Assembly: GCA_018896025.1 (NCBI GenBank)
Contig: JAHIND010000002.1
Span: 62,001-126,000 of the forward strand
Length of the DNA stretch: 64,000 nt
Direction: 5' to 3'
DNA from: Pseudomonadota bacterium
Lineage (GTDB): Bacteria > Desulfobacterota > Desulfarculia > Desulfarculales > Desulfarculaceae
Below, piece by piece: positions 39,510 through 49,102 of this stretch (its first letter is position 1; each line of letters begins with the position of its first letter). A program made the position numbers and the translations under genes. The notes under the pieces were generated by a model. It was not told the origin of the DNA. It saw only the letters and a program-made list of their open reading frames with translations, and made no database searches.

Positions 39510-42338
39510 TCATTGTTGATACTTTTGAGGATTGTACAAGGCGTCCGCTATATCGCCCGGGTCAAGAGAAACGGCCCATGTCCACTTGCCGAATCCTCCG
39601 TGGGTGTTTATAGCCTTCACCCATTCGGCCAAAAATTTTCGTTTGGTTTTTTCTTGTTGCGAATCCTTGCCCTTCGTTTCCAATACTAGGTGCTCACCGG
39701 TTGACAACCTAACGATGAAGTCAGGGCGGTACTTACGGACCACGCCATTGAACACATAAAGGATATCAAACCCTAAATGATCATTTTTCACCCAGGCAGT
39801 TACTTTGTCATGGTGATCCAGGGCAAAAGCTTCCGTGGCCTCCCAGGTGCTGTCCAAGACACAGAAGTTGATGTGAGATTTTTGGGTGTATTCGCAAGGC
39901 TTGGATGTGTACCAGGTTCTCATGTCACCCGTTGAGCGAATGGGATGGTCCCGGTCGAATACCGGCTCAATCTTGACGGCGTTTTCAAACCTGATGGCCT
40001 CCCAAATATGCTGAACCACCTTGTTCATGTTCAGAGTTATCATCAGCCGCCGCTTGAGTTCGTCCTGATAGAAAAGGCCAGGAATTATATTTATCTTGTC
40101 GGAGCGTATGAACTCCTCTACCAGCTTGACTAGCTGGGCCAGAAGATACTCCTTGCGGCCCTTCCAGTCGGTTTGCATCTGGTCATAAACATCGCGGGCC
40201 GTCTCAAACACTATCTTCTGAAGGCGAAACTCTCTGGCAAGCTCGTCAAGGTCGATTTCAGAGACCTTGGACACGTCTGGACGACCGTCCACCACCGGGG
40301 CCAGTTCAGCGATTTTGGCGGTCTCAGCGGCGTTAAGTTCCAGCACCGGAACCTTGGCCAGATCAAGACTCAGCTGCGGTCGATACACGTGCTCTATGCG
40401 GATCACGTTGGGCCAGGAAATCTCAAACTGCTGTTTGTCCACCACCGGCTCAATTTGGGTCTTGGGCTTGGGTGGCTCAGGAATGACGCCTTCCTCTGAC
40501 TCATGGGGCAGGAAGGTGAAAGGAACCCCGAATATATTGACATACTCGGCATCGAACAGACCGCTTTTCCCATTGACCTCATAGGACGTGCGCCGAAGCC
40601 CCCTGCCGACTACCTGCTCGCACAATAATTGGCTGGAGAAGGCCCTCAAGCCCATAATGTGAGTTACGGTCTTGGCGTCCCAACCTTCGGAGAGCATGCC
40701 GACCGATATCACGTTCTGGATGCTGCCCCCCGGCTTTCCGGCCTGGCCCACGGTGTCCACCTGTAGGCGCAGAAGCTCAGCTTGCTGTTTTTTGGTCATC
40801 TTGCGCTCAGGAACATCCTCGCCGTCTTCCTCAGCCCCCAGTGCCTCAGAGTCAACCACCGGTTCCTCATAGGCTTCAGCCTCGTCAAGAACCTTGGAGT
40901 CGATATGCAGCGTCTTGTCAGGGTCGCATAGCTCCAGAATGCGAATCTTGTTATGGCCAAAAGCATAATTGACCCTGGCGGCTGTCTCGGTGCGGTTGGC
41001 CACCGTAATCATCACCGGAGGGGCCGGGTTGCCCGCCTCTTGCCACGACCTTGCCGTTTCGCGCCAATCGTAGCCCAGCAGGTAATAGCCATTGCTCACC
41101 AGGTCGGGCAGCGGCTCTTGAGGCTCCGCTTTACGGTTAAGGTCGTCCTTGACCTCGGGATCGTTGTAGATGTGATAAAGGCGCGACTTGAAGGTCTTGG
41201 CATCGGGCAGGGCATCGTCACGAACCACAACCCGAGGCGTCTTGACCAGGCCGGATTCTATCGCGTCGTTCAAACCGAAGTCGCTGACGATCCAGCCGAA
41301 TAGGGCTTCCTCAGAAGCTTTTTTACCCGAAGGCGCGAATGGCGTAGCAGAAAAGTCATAACATGCCAAGATGCCCCTGGCCCGGTTGATGCGGTCCAAG
41401 CCGCCCACCCATTTGGTGGCTTCCTCAATATCGCTCTTGAGTACGCCCTTGACCTTGGATTCGGCAGGCACCCGCCAGGCATGATGCGCTTCATCGTTGA
41501 TGACCAGGATGTTTCTGGCGTTGGCCATATCGCCCAGGACCTCCCGGACGTAGGCCTCATCGCTCTTAGGCCCGCGCTTGTCCACACTGCGTTTCTTCTT
41601 GATCTTCTCGTCGGTTTCCCAATTGAGCACATGCCAGTTGCGGACGGCAACCTTGCCCTGGCGCAGCTTGTCCATCAGGGACTGAGGCACAATGTTAAAA
41701 CGCTCGTAGTAGTTATCTGGGCCGGAGGGCAAAAGCACCGAGAGCCTGCTCTTAACCGTTAGGCCAGGAGCCACCACCAGCACGTTCTTGGAGAACCGCC
41801 TGTCCTGGGGGTAGGTGATTTTGTTGAGGACTTGCCAAGCTATCACCATAGCCATTACCAGGGTCTTGCCGCCGCCGGTGGCCAGCTTGGTGCAAAGGCG
41901 GAGGAATTCGCCTCCATCCGAAGGCACATCTATGCCCACCTTCTCGGCGTCCGGGGCCTCGGAAAGCCAAAGTAGGGTCTCTATGGCCTCAAGCTGGCAA
42001 AAAAAGAACCTGCGCTGGTCCCAATGCTCGGGGTTGTTCCAGTGTTCCAAAAGGCGCTTGGTGATACCGGTGACGCCAGCATAGGGAGCCTCGGCCTCCC
42101 GCCAGGCTTTGATGCGCGGCCTAAGCTGGTTGACCAGCGGAATTTCTACGAACACGCCGGGGTCGTCAAAGCTCTGCGCCCGCTCGGTGGCCACCACGTA
42201 GCCCGCTGGCCGCCTGTCTTCCACCAGGCTGAAGGTGCGGTGATCCCGGTTGTATTGCCAGTGGAGCTCAGGCTCAACATAAGGGGAGTTGACTATGAGC
42301 CGGTCTATGGTGCGGCTTTCCTTAAAAACTTTTTTCAT
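39510..42338 (-). CDS. res: Type III restriction enzyme Res subunit
   Basis: A 942-residue SF2 translocase-nuclease. Walker A is LATGGGKT (residues 152-159), motif II is NDEAHH (281-286), and motif VI is EQVVGRGLRR (about 560-570). Near the C-terminus YRPDFIVRL...LVLETKG (about 875-895) is the PD-(D/E)xK nuclease. The start overlaps mod (TAATG), so the subunits are coupled. Type III enzymes need two inversely oriented sites and cleave about 25 bp from one. All motifs are intact. Confidence 0.93.
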   Translation of the reverse strand: MKKVFKESRTIDRLIVNSPYVEPELHWQYNRDHRTFSLVEDRRPAGYVVATERAQSFDDPGVFVEIPLVNQLRPRIKAWREAEAPYAGVTGITKRLLEHWNNPEHWDQRRFFFCQLEAIETLLWLSEAPDAEKVGIDVPSDGGEFLRLCTKLATGGGKTLVMAMVIAWQVLNKITYPQDRRFSKNVLVVAPGLTVKSRLSVLLPSGPDNYYERFNIVPQSLMDKLRQGKVAVRNWHVLNWETDEKIKKKRSVDKRGPKSDEAYVREVLGDMANARNILVINDEAHHAWRVPAESKVKGVLKSDIEEATKWVGGLDRINRARGILACYDFSATPFAPSGKKASEEALFGWIVSDFGLNDAIESGLVKTPRVVVRDDALPDAKTFKSRLYHIYNDPEVKDDLNRKAEPQEPLPDLVSNGYYLLGYDWRETARSWQEAGNPAPPVMITVANRTETAARVNYAFGHNKIRILELCDPDKTLHIDSKVLDEAEAYEEPVVDSEALGAEEDGEDVPERKMTKKQQAELLRLQVDTVGQAGKPGGSIQNVISVGMLSEGWDAKTVTHIMGLRAFSSQLLCEQVVGRGLRRTSYEVNGKSGLFDAEYVNIFGVPFTFLPHESEEGVIPEPPKPKTQIEPVVDKQQFEISWPNVIRIEHVYRPQLSLDLAKVPVLELNAAETAKIAELAPVVDGRPDVSKVSEIDLDELAREFRLQKIVFETARDVYDQMQTDWKGRKEYLLAQLVKLVEEFIRSDKINIIPGLFYQDELKRRLMITLNMNKVVQHIWEAIRFENAVKIEPVFDRDHPIRSTGDMRTWYTSKPCEYTQKSHINFCVLDSTWEATEAFALDHHDKVTAWVKNDHLGFDILYVFNGVVRKYRPDFIVRLSTGEHLVLETKGKDSQQEKTKRKFLAEWVKAINTHGGFGKWTWAVSLDPGDIADALYNPQKYQQ

Positions 42339-44908
42339 TAGTCAATCCCGATGATCTTGAGGCTTTCAATGCCCCGGTCGTCAACGATCTTGACCGCTAC
42401 CCGCCTATGGGCGCCTGGTTCGAAGGGTAGAGATACGGTCCCCCGGTAAGCTTCGATCAGGTCCTCGTCTATCTCTGCCTTGAGGCTTTTTGCCAGTTTG
42501 GCCCAACCTTCCTTGGCAGAGGCCATAGGAAAAAACACCTGGCGTGGTAAAAGGCTCCGGCCGTCATAGTCGGTATCCAGCATCCACATGGCGATGTTGC
42601 CTTTGCCGCCGGATTCGATGATACCCTTGCGGGTGTTGTAGTAGTCGAAGCCGTGGACATCCACCTGCCATTTGCCCTTGTCATCGCCTTTCTTGACCTG
42701 CTTCAGGTCCACGTCCGGTTGGCCGATGAGCCAGAAGCTCTCATTGCTGGCCCGCTTCTTTTTCAGGTCTTCGGTGAGCAAGTCGGCATTCATCTGGGCC
42801 TTGAGCAAAGTTACCCCCGGCCAGTTGGTTTCTTCTATGTCCTTGGCGGCCTCGGAATCGAACTGGAAGGACGCAAAAATGATAATCTTGGGTTTGGGTA
42901 CCAGGGATTGGGCTTCTTCCAGCGCCAAGTCAACCTGGCGCTGTTCCAGGGGCGCGTACTCAGGCCCGAAGGAAACCACCACCCGCTGAGGCTGGTCTTC
43001 CTTGGTTTCGGCATCTGCATGCAGCCAACGGGTTCCCGGCAGAGGCTCCACCCTGGAGAACTCTATGCGCTGGCCGCCCTTGCCTCGCACACCGGTTTTG
43101 TACAACTCATCCCGCCATTCCTCTTGGCGCAGGGATTCACCGGAGCGGGATACAGATTCATCGGCTGGCTTTTCATCACCATCTATTTGGTCAATGGGGA
43201 GGACGGCGGGAGCCGGTACGGCCTCGACGGTGAAAGGTCCGGTTACGCGTGCCTTGGACGAATCAATGATGGGCTGATCAAATAAAACTTCCTGCTTAGC
43301 AGAATCTCGAATTATTTTCTTTAGTTTCTGTAGGCTTTCAGATGGGGTAACTTGGGAGTTTTGGGTTATAGAGCCCAGCGTAATGTGAGGAACCGTATGA
43401 TAATTGAAGCCACTATCCACTCCCTCATTCGGATGTTTAAGTTCGAAGTAGTCAAAAATTGCAGTGGCAAGACGCTGTTTGGCCAGTGATATGGCCACTC
43501 GCGAAGTGTCACATGTGATCCATCTTCGGCCCCACTGTTCAGCCACAAAAGGGGTCGTGCCTGATCCACAAGTAGGATCAAATACAATATCTCCAGGGTC
43601 CGTACACATGAGCATACATCTTTTAATAACTTTGATGTCCGTCTGTACAACATATATTTTCCCAGACACACCAACAGTATCTGTCCAGTTGTTGGTGATC
43701 GATTTTACAGGATAATCATCAAAGTAAAGCCTGTATCTTAGTGCCGTTTTTGTGGCATATAGTCTATTACATGCTGCAAGTTTATCCATGCCTCCCAGGT
43801 TAGTCTTCCAGCTTTTACCTGCCGTAGGTGAATAAGATTTACCTTCCCAAGTGAAATCAAAAACGCACGACTCAGTTCGGCCAGACGACGCCAAATCCAA
43901 ACTGGTAAATACCCTTGATTTCGCTGGCAATATATCGGGATTTTCAACTTCTTCTTGGGTTATGGTACGTATACTTCCGTCGTCCAATTCAACAAGACTA
44001 AACTGCGGAGAGTTCTTAAGTGACTGTTCTTCGAAGAGGTTACGAAACTTAAGTTTCCCGCCAGCAAAATCTTTCCCATACCAGAGAATATAATCGCAAA
44101 CTCCGGGCAAATACTTGTTTCTAAGAGGTATCTTGGTGACGAATGATATTTGCCCTACAAAGTTATCACTTCCAAATATTTCATCTAAAATCATTCTAGT
44201 GAGATGGAGATTTTCATCACTGATTTGCACAAAACAAGAGCCCTCTTCGCTCAATAGCCGGTGAGCCAACTTAAGTCTGTCGCGGAGATAAGAGAGATAA
44301 GAGTGAATACCGCATTCCCATGTATCGCGAAATGCTTTTAACATTTCCGGTTCTTGAGTCAAATCAACATCTTTATCGGAGTCAGAAACACTTTTGTTGT
44401 TTGTGAAAGGCTGGAAATTGGAACGATATTTGATCCCATACGGCGGATCAACGTAGACCATCTGCAACTGGCCCGCCATGCCTTCTTTTTCCAGCAGGCT
44501 GTTCATGACCAGCAGGCTATCGCCGGCAATGAGGCGGTTGGACCAGCCATGCTTGTGCTTGTAGAACTCAATGGCCTGGCGGATGGGCAGGTTTTCTTCC
44601 TGGCTGGCGAACAAGGAGGGCTGCGGGGCGCTGCCGTTTTTCTTACGAACCGCCTCGATGATGGTGCGCGGGTCTATGCGCTCATGGACGTGCAGGGATA
44701 CGGTGGGAACCTCGAAGGAAGTGTGTTCCGCCTTGCCCGCCCATACCAGTTGCGGGTCCAGGTGAGGGTCATAGGAGTAGGTTGCCTTACTTTCGTCGGG
44801 GTCTGTTTCAGGAGTCACCAAGCCCACAGGGGGATTGTTCACCCGCTTCTTGCCCTGGTGCTCATAGGTCTCAATCTGGCGATTGTCAGGTTTCTTGCTG
44901 CGAACCAT
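42338..44908 (-). CDS. mod: Type III DNA methyltransferase Mod subunit
   Basis: An 856-residue protein with a strong ribosome site (AGGAGGGGGG). It has catalytic motif IV DPPY (residues 154-157) before AdoMet motif I FDPTCGSGTT (about 442-451), the beta-class order typical of type III Mod adenine methyltransferases. The region between them carries the target recognition domain. The C-terminal 300 residues include an extra domain also seen in larger Mod-like proteins. DNA encoding about residues 160-540 is noticeably AT richer than both ends. Confidence 0.92.
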   Translation of the reverse strand: MVRSKKPDNRQIETYEHQGKKRVNNPPVGLVTPETDPDESKATYSYDPHLDPQLVWAGKAEHTSFEVPTVSLHVHERIDPRTIIEAVRKKNGSAPQPSLFASQEENLPIRQAIEFYKHKHGWSNRLIAGDSLLVMNSLLEKEGMAGQLQMVYVDPPYGIKYRSNFQPFTNNKSVSDSDKDVDLTQEPEMLKAFRDTWECGIHSYLSYLRDRLKLAHRLLSEEGSCFVQISDENLHLTRMILDEIFGSDNFVGQISFVTKIPLRNKYLPGVCDYILWYGKDFAGGKLKFRNLFEEQSLKNSPQFSLVELDDGSIRTITQEEVENPDILPAKSRVFTSLDLASSGRTESCVFDFTWEGKSYSPTAGKSWKTNLGGMDKLAACNRLYATKTALRYRLYFDDYPVKSITNNWTDTVGVSGKIYVVQTDIKVIKRCMLMCTDPGDIVFDPTCGSGTTPFVAEQWGRRWITCDTSRVAISLAKQRLATAIFDYFELKHPNEGVDSGFNYHTVPHITLGSITQNSQVTPSESLQKLKKIIRDSAKQEVLFDQPIIDSSKARVTGPFTVEAVPAPAVLPIDQIDGDEKPADESVSRSGESLRQEEWRDELYKTGVRGKGGQRIEFSRVEPLPGTRWLHADAETKEDQPQRVVVSFGPEYAPLEQRQVDLALEEAQSLVPKPKIIIFASFQFDSEAAKDIEETNWPGVTLLKAQMNADLLTEDLKKKRASNESFWLIGQPDVDLKQVKKGDDKGKWQVDVHGFDYYNTRKGIIESGGKGNIAMWMLDTDYDGRSLLPRQVFFPMASAKEGWAKLAKSLKAEIDEDLIEAYRGTVSLPFEPGAHRRVAVKIVDDRGIESLKIIGID

Positions 44909-45309
44909 GCCCCCCTCCTACTGCGGCCTGCCGAGGCAGGAATAATTTCAAACAGATATAACTGATCAGGCCGCATTGTAGAACGCAAACAGGGCATCAG
45001 GCAAGGATGACCCGCCCCGAACCAGGGAGAGAGGGCACAGTGCAAATCTGTCGCTGACAGGCTAACAAATTTTTTTGTGAGTTTTATCTTCTGACGGCGG
45101 GCTCAAAATCAGCGGGACGTCATCCCGTTTTCATCTTCGTCCACATAAAACCAACCCAAATCCCACATTCCCCGAAACCAAGTTATTTCATAACAAACGG
45201 TTAGACTTATTTCATCCGTCATCACACAGGAGTGGCACAAAAACCGATTTGCCGCCGACCAGCGCCTACCCTCACTACAAGGGCGTAGCTATAACTACTT
45301 GATTTTATT
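44909..45309. other. 401-base spacer between mod and tRNA-Leu
   Basis: No supportable coding sequence. It contains a small hairpin CCTGCC-GA-GGCAGG near the mod start, a palindrome CTGTC-GCT-GACAG at 45048-45060, and a weak plus-strand hairpin CGGGA/TCCCG followed by TTTT near 45118-45137. No clear sigma70 promoter for mod could be fixed by eye. Confidence 0.5.
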
Positions 45310-45397
45310 TGGTGCCCAGGGCGGGACTCGAACCCGCACGGGGTGTTACCCCTGGGGATTTTAAGTCCCCTGTGTCTACCGGTTCCACCACCCGGGC
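45310..45397 (-). tRNA. tRNA-Leu, anticodon UAA
   Basis: The minus strand folds as an 88-base class II tRNA with encoded CCA. The acceptor stem pairs GCCCGGG with CCTGGGC (one G-U), the anticodon loop is CTTAAAA giving UAA, the variable arm is AGGGGTAACACCCC-like, and the T arm is GCGGGTTCGAGTCCCGC. The -10-like TATACT at 45433-45428 upstream is a likely promoter element. The type III R-M island lies next to it, consistent with tRNA-adjacent insertion, though no direct repeat of the 3' end was seen. Confidence 0.97.
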
Positions 45398-45427
45398 TTG
45401 GACAGGCCGATGCGGCCGTCGCGGGTT

Positions 45428-45458
45428 AGTATATACCATTGTTGCCCGCGGGAGTCAG
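45428..45458 (-). promoter_or_regulatory. Likely tRNA-Leu promoter
   Basis: TATACT (45433-45428) is a good -10 on the minus strand about 31 bases before the tRNA 5' end. The best -35 is CTGACT (45458-45453) at 19-base spacing, which is loose. Confidence 0.4.
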
Positions 45459-45480
45459 CGCCAGGCCGACCCTCTCGCGT

Positions 45481-45509
45481 TTGACAGGGCGGTAGTGATA
45501 GGGTATTCG
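45481..45509 (+). promoter_or_regulatory. Promoter of the polyprenyl synthase gene
   Basis: A perfect -35 TTGACA (45481-45486) is followed after 17 bases by TATTCG (45504-45509), a weak -10. The position is about 35-60 bases before the GTG start at 45544. Confidence 0.45.
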
Positions 45510-45543
45510 AGCCAATAGGTTTTTAGCAGCAGAAAGGAACCCC

Positions 45544-46548
45544 GTGGCCTCCAGCTTCAAGCAAACCTTGCCCGCCGACGAGTTGCGCCGCCGGGTCCTG
45601 GCCCTGGCCGAACCGGCCGACCAAGCCCTCACAGACACTCTGAAAAGCCATGTGCCCTACATCGAGCAGGTGAGCGGCTACATCATCTTCAGCGGCGGCA
45701 AGCGCCTGAGGCCGGTGCTCTATCTGCTGGCCGCGGCGGCGGCGGGCGGGCAGGGTCAGCCACGCCAGGCGGCCATCTTCGAATACCTGCACGCCGCAAC
45801 CCTGCTGCACGACGACGTGGTGGACGAGGCCGGGCTGCGGCGCGGACGCCCGGCGGCCCGCACCAGGTACGGCAACGACGCGGTGATCCTGGTGGGGGAC
45901 TTCCTTTTCTCCAAGAGCTACTCCCTGGCCGCCGAGGTGGCCGACCACCGCTTTGTAAACGCCCTGACCGACTGCACCACCCTCATGGCCGAGGGACAGG
46001 TTTTGGAGCTCTTGTTCACCGGCGACTACGAGCTGGCCGAGGCCGACTACCGCCGGGTCATCCAGGCCAAGACCGCAGTGCTCATCGCCGCCTCCTGTCA
46101 GATGGGAGCCATCTCCGCCGGGGCCGACGAGGCCATGATCGGGTCCATGTACACCTACGGCATGGAACTGGGCATGGCCTTCCAGATGGTGGACGACGCC
46201 CTGGACTACGTGGGCACCGAGCACGAGTTCGGCAAGCCGGTGGGCCACGACCTGGCCGAGGGCAAGATCACCCTGCCTTTCATTTTTGCCAGGGAAAACT
46301 GCGCCCCTCCCCAGAGGAGCCGCCTAGTGGAACTGGCCGCCGCCGCGCCCACCGATCCTGCCGCCCAGGCCGAGGCCAAGGAGATGGTGCGCGAGGCCGG
46401 AGGGGTGGAGCACACCATGGCCCAGGCCAAGGCCCACGCCCTAGCCGCCCAGGAGGCCCTGGCCGCCCTGATCCCGCCCCAGGGGCCGGGCGATCATCTG
46501 GAGACCCTGCTGGCCCTGGCTCCCTATGTGGTGGAGCGGCGCTCCTAA
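45544..46548 (+). CDS. ispB: Polyprenyl (octaprenyl-type) diphosphate synthase
   Basis: A 334-residue trans-prenyltransferase. The GTG start has AAAGGA nine bases upstream. The first aspartate-rich motif DDVVD (about residue 92) and the second QMVDDALDY (about 218-226) bind Mg-diphosphate, and GGKRLRP (about 50-56) is also present. It condenses isopentenyl diphosphate with an allylic primer to make the side chain of quinones, in sulfate reducers menaquinone. Chain length cannot be read reliably; the bulky residues before motif 1 suggest a long product. Confidence 0.9.
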   Translation: MASSFKQTLPADELRRRVLALAEPADQALTDTLKSHVPYIEQVSGYIIFSGGKRLRPVLYLLAAAAAGGQGQPRQAAIFEYLHAATLLHDDVVDEAGLRRGRPAARTRYGNDAVILVGDFLFSKSYSLAAEVADHRFVNALTDCTTLMAEGQVLELLFTGDYELAEADYRRVIQAKTAVLIAASCQMGAISAGADEAMIGSMYTYGMELGMAFQMVDDALDYVGTEHEFGKPVGHDLAEGKITLPFIFARENCAPPQRSRLVELAAAAPTDPAAQAEAKEMVREAGGVEHTMAQAKAHALAAQEALAALIPPQGPGDHLETLLALAPYVVERRS

Positions 46549-46704
46549 GGGCCAAATCTTTCGGTAACAACGCTCCGACTTACGGTAACCGGGCTCACGC
46601 CCTGGGCCGTCTTCTTTTGCTATCACTCGCAAATAACTAGCTAAAATCCACGCGCCTTTTTTGGCGGCCGTCTTGCAATCGGTCCAGGCCAAAGGAGGCG
46701 CAAT

Positions 46705-47295
46705 GTGGCGCAAATAAAAGTGGCCCTGCTGCAACAACCCGGCTCTCCCCTGATCAACACCCTGGCTCCCATCCTGGCCGGCTGCGAGGTGGCCATGCTG
46801 AGCCCGGCCTCTCCAGCGCCCTTGCCGGCCAAGGTGGCTGTGGGCGACATGCTGGTGCTGTGGGATCTGCACGGCTTCGACCCGGAGGAACGGGCCCTTT
46901 GGCTGAAGCGCCTAGCCGCCGAAAAGGTGGGGGTGGTCCTGGCCGCGCCCGAGGGCCTGGCGGGGCTCGCCGAGTTGGCCACCGCCTGTGGAGCCTTGGC
47001 TCTCATCACTCCTGCCCAGGGCGCGCCCCAGTCCCGCCTGCAACTGGCCGCGGCCAGCGCCATGCAGAACCGCCTGCGCGAACTGCTCTCCCAGGCCGCC
47101 CAGCTGGAGGCCAAGCTCAGCGAGCGGGCGGTCATCGAAAAGGCCAAGAACCTGCTGATCCTCAGCATGGGCCTAAGCGAGCCCGAGGCCATGCGCCGCC
47201 TGCAGCAGCACGCCCGGCGCAGCAACCAAAAGCTCATCAAGGTGGCCCAGCAGGTGCTGGCCACCTATCGCCTGTTCAACGGGGATAAATCATAG
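46705..47295 (+). CDS. ANTAR-domain RNA-binding regulator
   Basis: A 196-residue protein with a GTG start after AAAGGAGG; a nearby ATG at 46703 gives only a four-codon frame. Residues of about 1-120 form a receiver-like domain with a possible phospho-Asp in LWDLHG, but without the usual acidic pocket near the start. Residues of about 140-190 are an ANTAR domain (ERAVIEKAKNLLILSMGLSEPEAMRRLQQHAR), which binds two-hairpin RNAs and prevents termination. The target is unknown. Located next to hcp and a NifA-like gene, so nitrogen-related control is possible. Confidence 0.82.
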   Translation: MAQIKVALLQQPGSPLINTLAPILAGCEVAMLSPASPAPLPAKVAVGDMLVLWDLHGFDPEERALWLKRLAAEKVGVVLAAPEGLAGLAELATACGALALITPAQGAPQSRLQLAAASAMQNRLRELLSQAAQLEAKLSERAVIEKAKNLLILSMGLSEPEAMRRLQQHARRSNQKLIKVAQQVLATYRLFNGDKS

Positions 47296-47342
47296 CATCA
47301 CCGGGCCGCGCCCCCACGGCGCGGTCCGGCGAGGTGGGGGGA

Positions 47343-47380
47343 GCGGGCCGGAGGCGCTTTAGCCTTCGGCCCGCGTTTTT
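47343..47380 (+). terminator. Rho-independent terminator of the ANTAR gene
   Basis: A 13-bp stem (47343-47355 with 47362-47374, one G-U pair) and six-base loop is followed by GTTTTT. It lies 48 bases after the ANTAR stop. Confidence 0.85.
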
Positions 47381-47386
47381 GCACGC

Positions 47387-47433
47387 TAAAAAAAGCACCC
47401 GCCGGCGCTCCGGGGAGGTGGAGCGCCGGCGGG
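47387..47433 (-). terminator. Rho-independent terminator of hcp
   Basis: A perfect 14-bp stem (47420-47433 with 47398-47411, eight-base loop) is followed on the minus strand by TGC and a run of seven T. It ends the hcp transcript; the plus strand also has ATTTTT, so it may work both ways. Confidence 0.88.
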
Positions 47434-47458
47434 ATTTTTGGGTGGACCAGGGCTCAGG

Positions 47459-49102
47459 CTAGGCGGCTTCGCCCAGGATGGCCTTGAGGTCCTCGTCGGG
47501 AGTGGTGATGGGCATGATGTTGAAGTTGTCCACCAGCACCTGGAGCACGTTGGGGGTGATGAAGGCCGGCAGGCTGGGGCCAAGGCGGATGTCCTTGATA
47601 CCCAGGTGCAGCAGGGTCAGCAGGATGGCGCAGGCCTTCTGCTCGTACCAGGAAAGCACCATGGACAGGGGCAGTTCGTTGACCCCCACGCCAAAGGCGC
47701 CCGCCAGGGCCACCGCGATCTGGATGGCGCTGTAAGCGTCGTTGCACTGTCCCACGTCCAGCAGGCGGGGGATGCCGCCGATGTCGCCCAGTTGCTTATC
47801 AAAGAAGCGGAACTTGCCGCAGGCCAGGGTGAGCACCACGGTGTCGGCCGGGGTCTTCTCCACGAACTCGGTGTAGTAGTTGCGTCCTGGCTTGGCCCCG
47901 TCGCAGCCGGCCACCAGGAAGAAGTGCTTGATGGCTCCGGCCTTGACAGCCTCGATTATCTTGTCGGCCACGCCCATCACCGCGTTGCGCCCGAAGCCGC
48001 ACATCACGCTGCCCTTTTCCTCGTCGCTGGGGAAGCCAGGCAGGGACAGGGCCTTGTCGATGACCGGGGAGAAATCCTTGTTGCGTCCCTCGCCGGTGAT
48101 GTGGGGCACGCCGGGCCAGCCCACCAAACCGGTGGTGAATATCTTGTCGCCGGTGTCGCCCTTGGGCTTCTGGATGCAGTTGGTGGTCATGAGGATGGCG
48201 CCGGGGAAGGCCGGAAACTCCTTGCCCTGGTTCTGCCAGGCGGTGCCGTAGTGGCCGCGGAAATGCTCATAGGCCTTGAGCTTGGGATAGGCCAAGGTGG
48301 GCAGCATTTCGCCGTGGGTATAGACGTTGATGCCCTTGCCCTTGCTCTGCTCCAGAAGCAGCTCCAGGTCCATGAGATCGTGGCCGCTCACCAGGATGGC
48401 CTTGCCCGCCTTGTGGCCCAGGGAAACCACCGTAGGCTCGGGGTGGCCGTAGGCGCCGGTGTTGCCCGCGTCCAAAAGCTCCATGGCCTTCAGGTTCACT
48501 TCGCCGCACTTCAGGGTCAGGCCCACCCAGCCGTTCAGGTCCAGGCTGTCTTCTTCCATGGCCGCCAGGGCCTCGTAGATGTAGGCGTAGACCGAGTCGT
48601 CCTCCTGGCCCAGGATGGCCGCGTGGTCGGCATAGGCGGCCAGGCCGCGCAGGCCGAACAGAGTAGTGTGCTGCAGGGCGATGATGTCAGCCCGCTCACC
48701 CTCCGCCGGAGCCAGGGGGTAGTCCTTGGCCTGCTCCGCCATGGTTTCCAGGCTCTCAGCGGGCTGGAAGTTAGCCGCCGCCTGGGGGAAGGAGACGCCG
48801 GGCAGCTTGGCCTTGAGATCCTCGCGCAGGTCCGTCGCCTTGGTGATCATGGGCGGGAAGCGCTCGGGGTCGAAATCAACGTTGGTGAGGGTGGAGAAAA
48901 GAGCCCGGGAGGCAAAGCGGCCCACTGCACGGTCCACCGGGCCCAGCTTGCCCGCCTCCACCGCCACGATGGCCAGCCCCTTCAAGGCGTAGGTAAGCAG
49001 ATCCTGCAAAGCGGCCACCTCGGGGAGCTTGCCGCATACGCCCTGGATGGTGCATCCCTGGCCCTTGGCGGTCTGTTCGCATTGATAACAGAACATATCC
49101 AT
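47459..49102 (-). CDS. hcp: Hybrid-cluster protein (hydroxylamine reductase)
   Basis: A 547-residue protein beginning MDMFCYQCEQTAKGQGCTIQGVCGK: Cys-x2-Cys-x8-Cys-x5-Cys ligates the N-terminal 4Fe-4S cluster as in Desulfovibrio-type enzymes. The C-terminal hybrid-cluster ligands are visible in TGAYGHPEP, VSGHDLMDLE, VLTLACGKFRF and DVGQCNDAYSA. The family reduces hydroxylamine in vitro and acts as NO reductase/nitrosylase in vivo, so a nitrosative stress role is expected. A GGAGGAGAG ribosome site precedes the ATG. Monocistronic with its own terminator. Confidence 0.95.
   Translation of the reverse strand: MDMFCYQCEQTAKGQGCTIQGVCGKLPEVAALQDLLTYALKGLAIVAVEAGKLGPVDRAVGRFASRALFSTLTNVDFDPERFPPMITKATDLREDLKAKLPGVSFPQAAANFQPAESLETMAEQAKDYPLAPAEGERADIIALQHTTLFGLRGLAAYADHAAILGQEDDSVYAYIYEALAAMEEDSLDLNGWVGLTLKCGEVNLKAMELLDAGNTGAYGHPEPTVVSLGHKAGKAILVSGHDLMDLELLLEQSKGKGINVYTHGEMLPTLAYPKLKAYEHFRGHYGTAWQNQGKEFPAFPGAILMTTNCIQKPKGDTGDKIFTTGLVGWPGVPHITGEGRNKDFSPVIDKALSLPGFPSDEEKGSVMCGFGRNAVMGVADKIIEAVKAGAIKHFFLVAGCDGAKPGRNYYTEFVEKTPADTVVLTLACGKFRFFDKQLGDIGGIPRLLDVGQCNDAYSAIQIAVALAGAFGVGVNELPLSMVLSWYEQKACAILLTLLHLGIKDIRLGPSLPAFITPNVLQVLVDNFNIMPITTPDEDLKAILGEAA

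Noticed and set aside
45048..45060. CTGTCGCTGACAG as a LexA/SOS box
   Set aside because: The CTGT and ACAG half-sites are only 5 bases apart, while the enterobacterial LexA box needs 8; deltaproteobacterial boxes differ as well.
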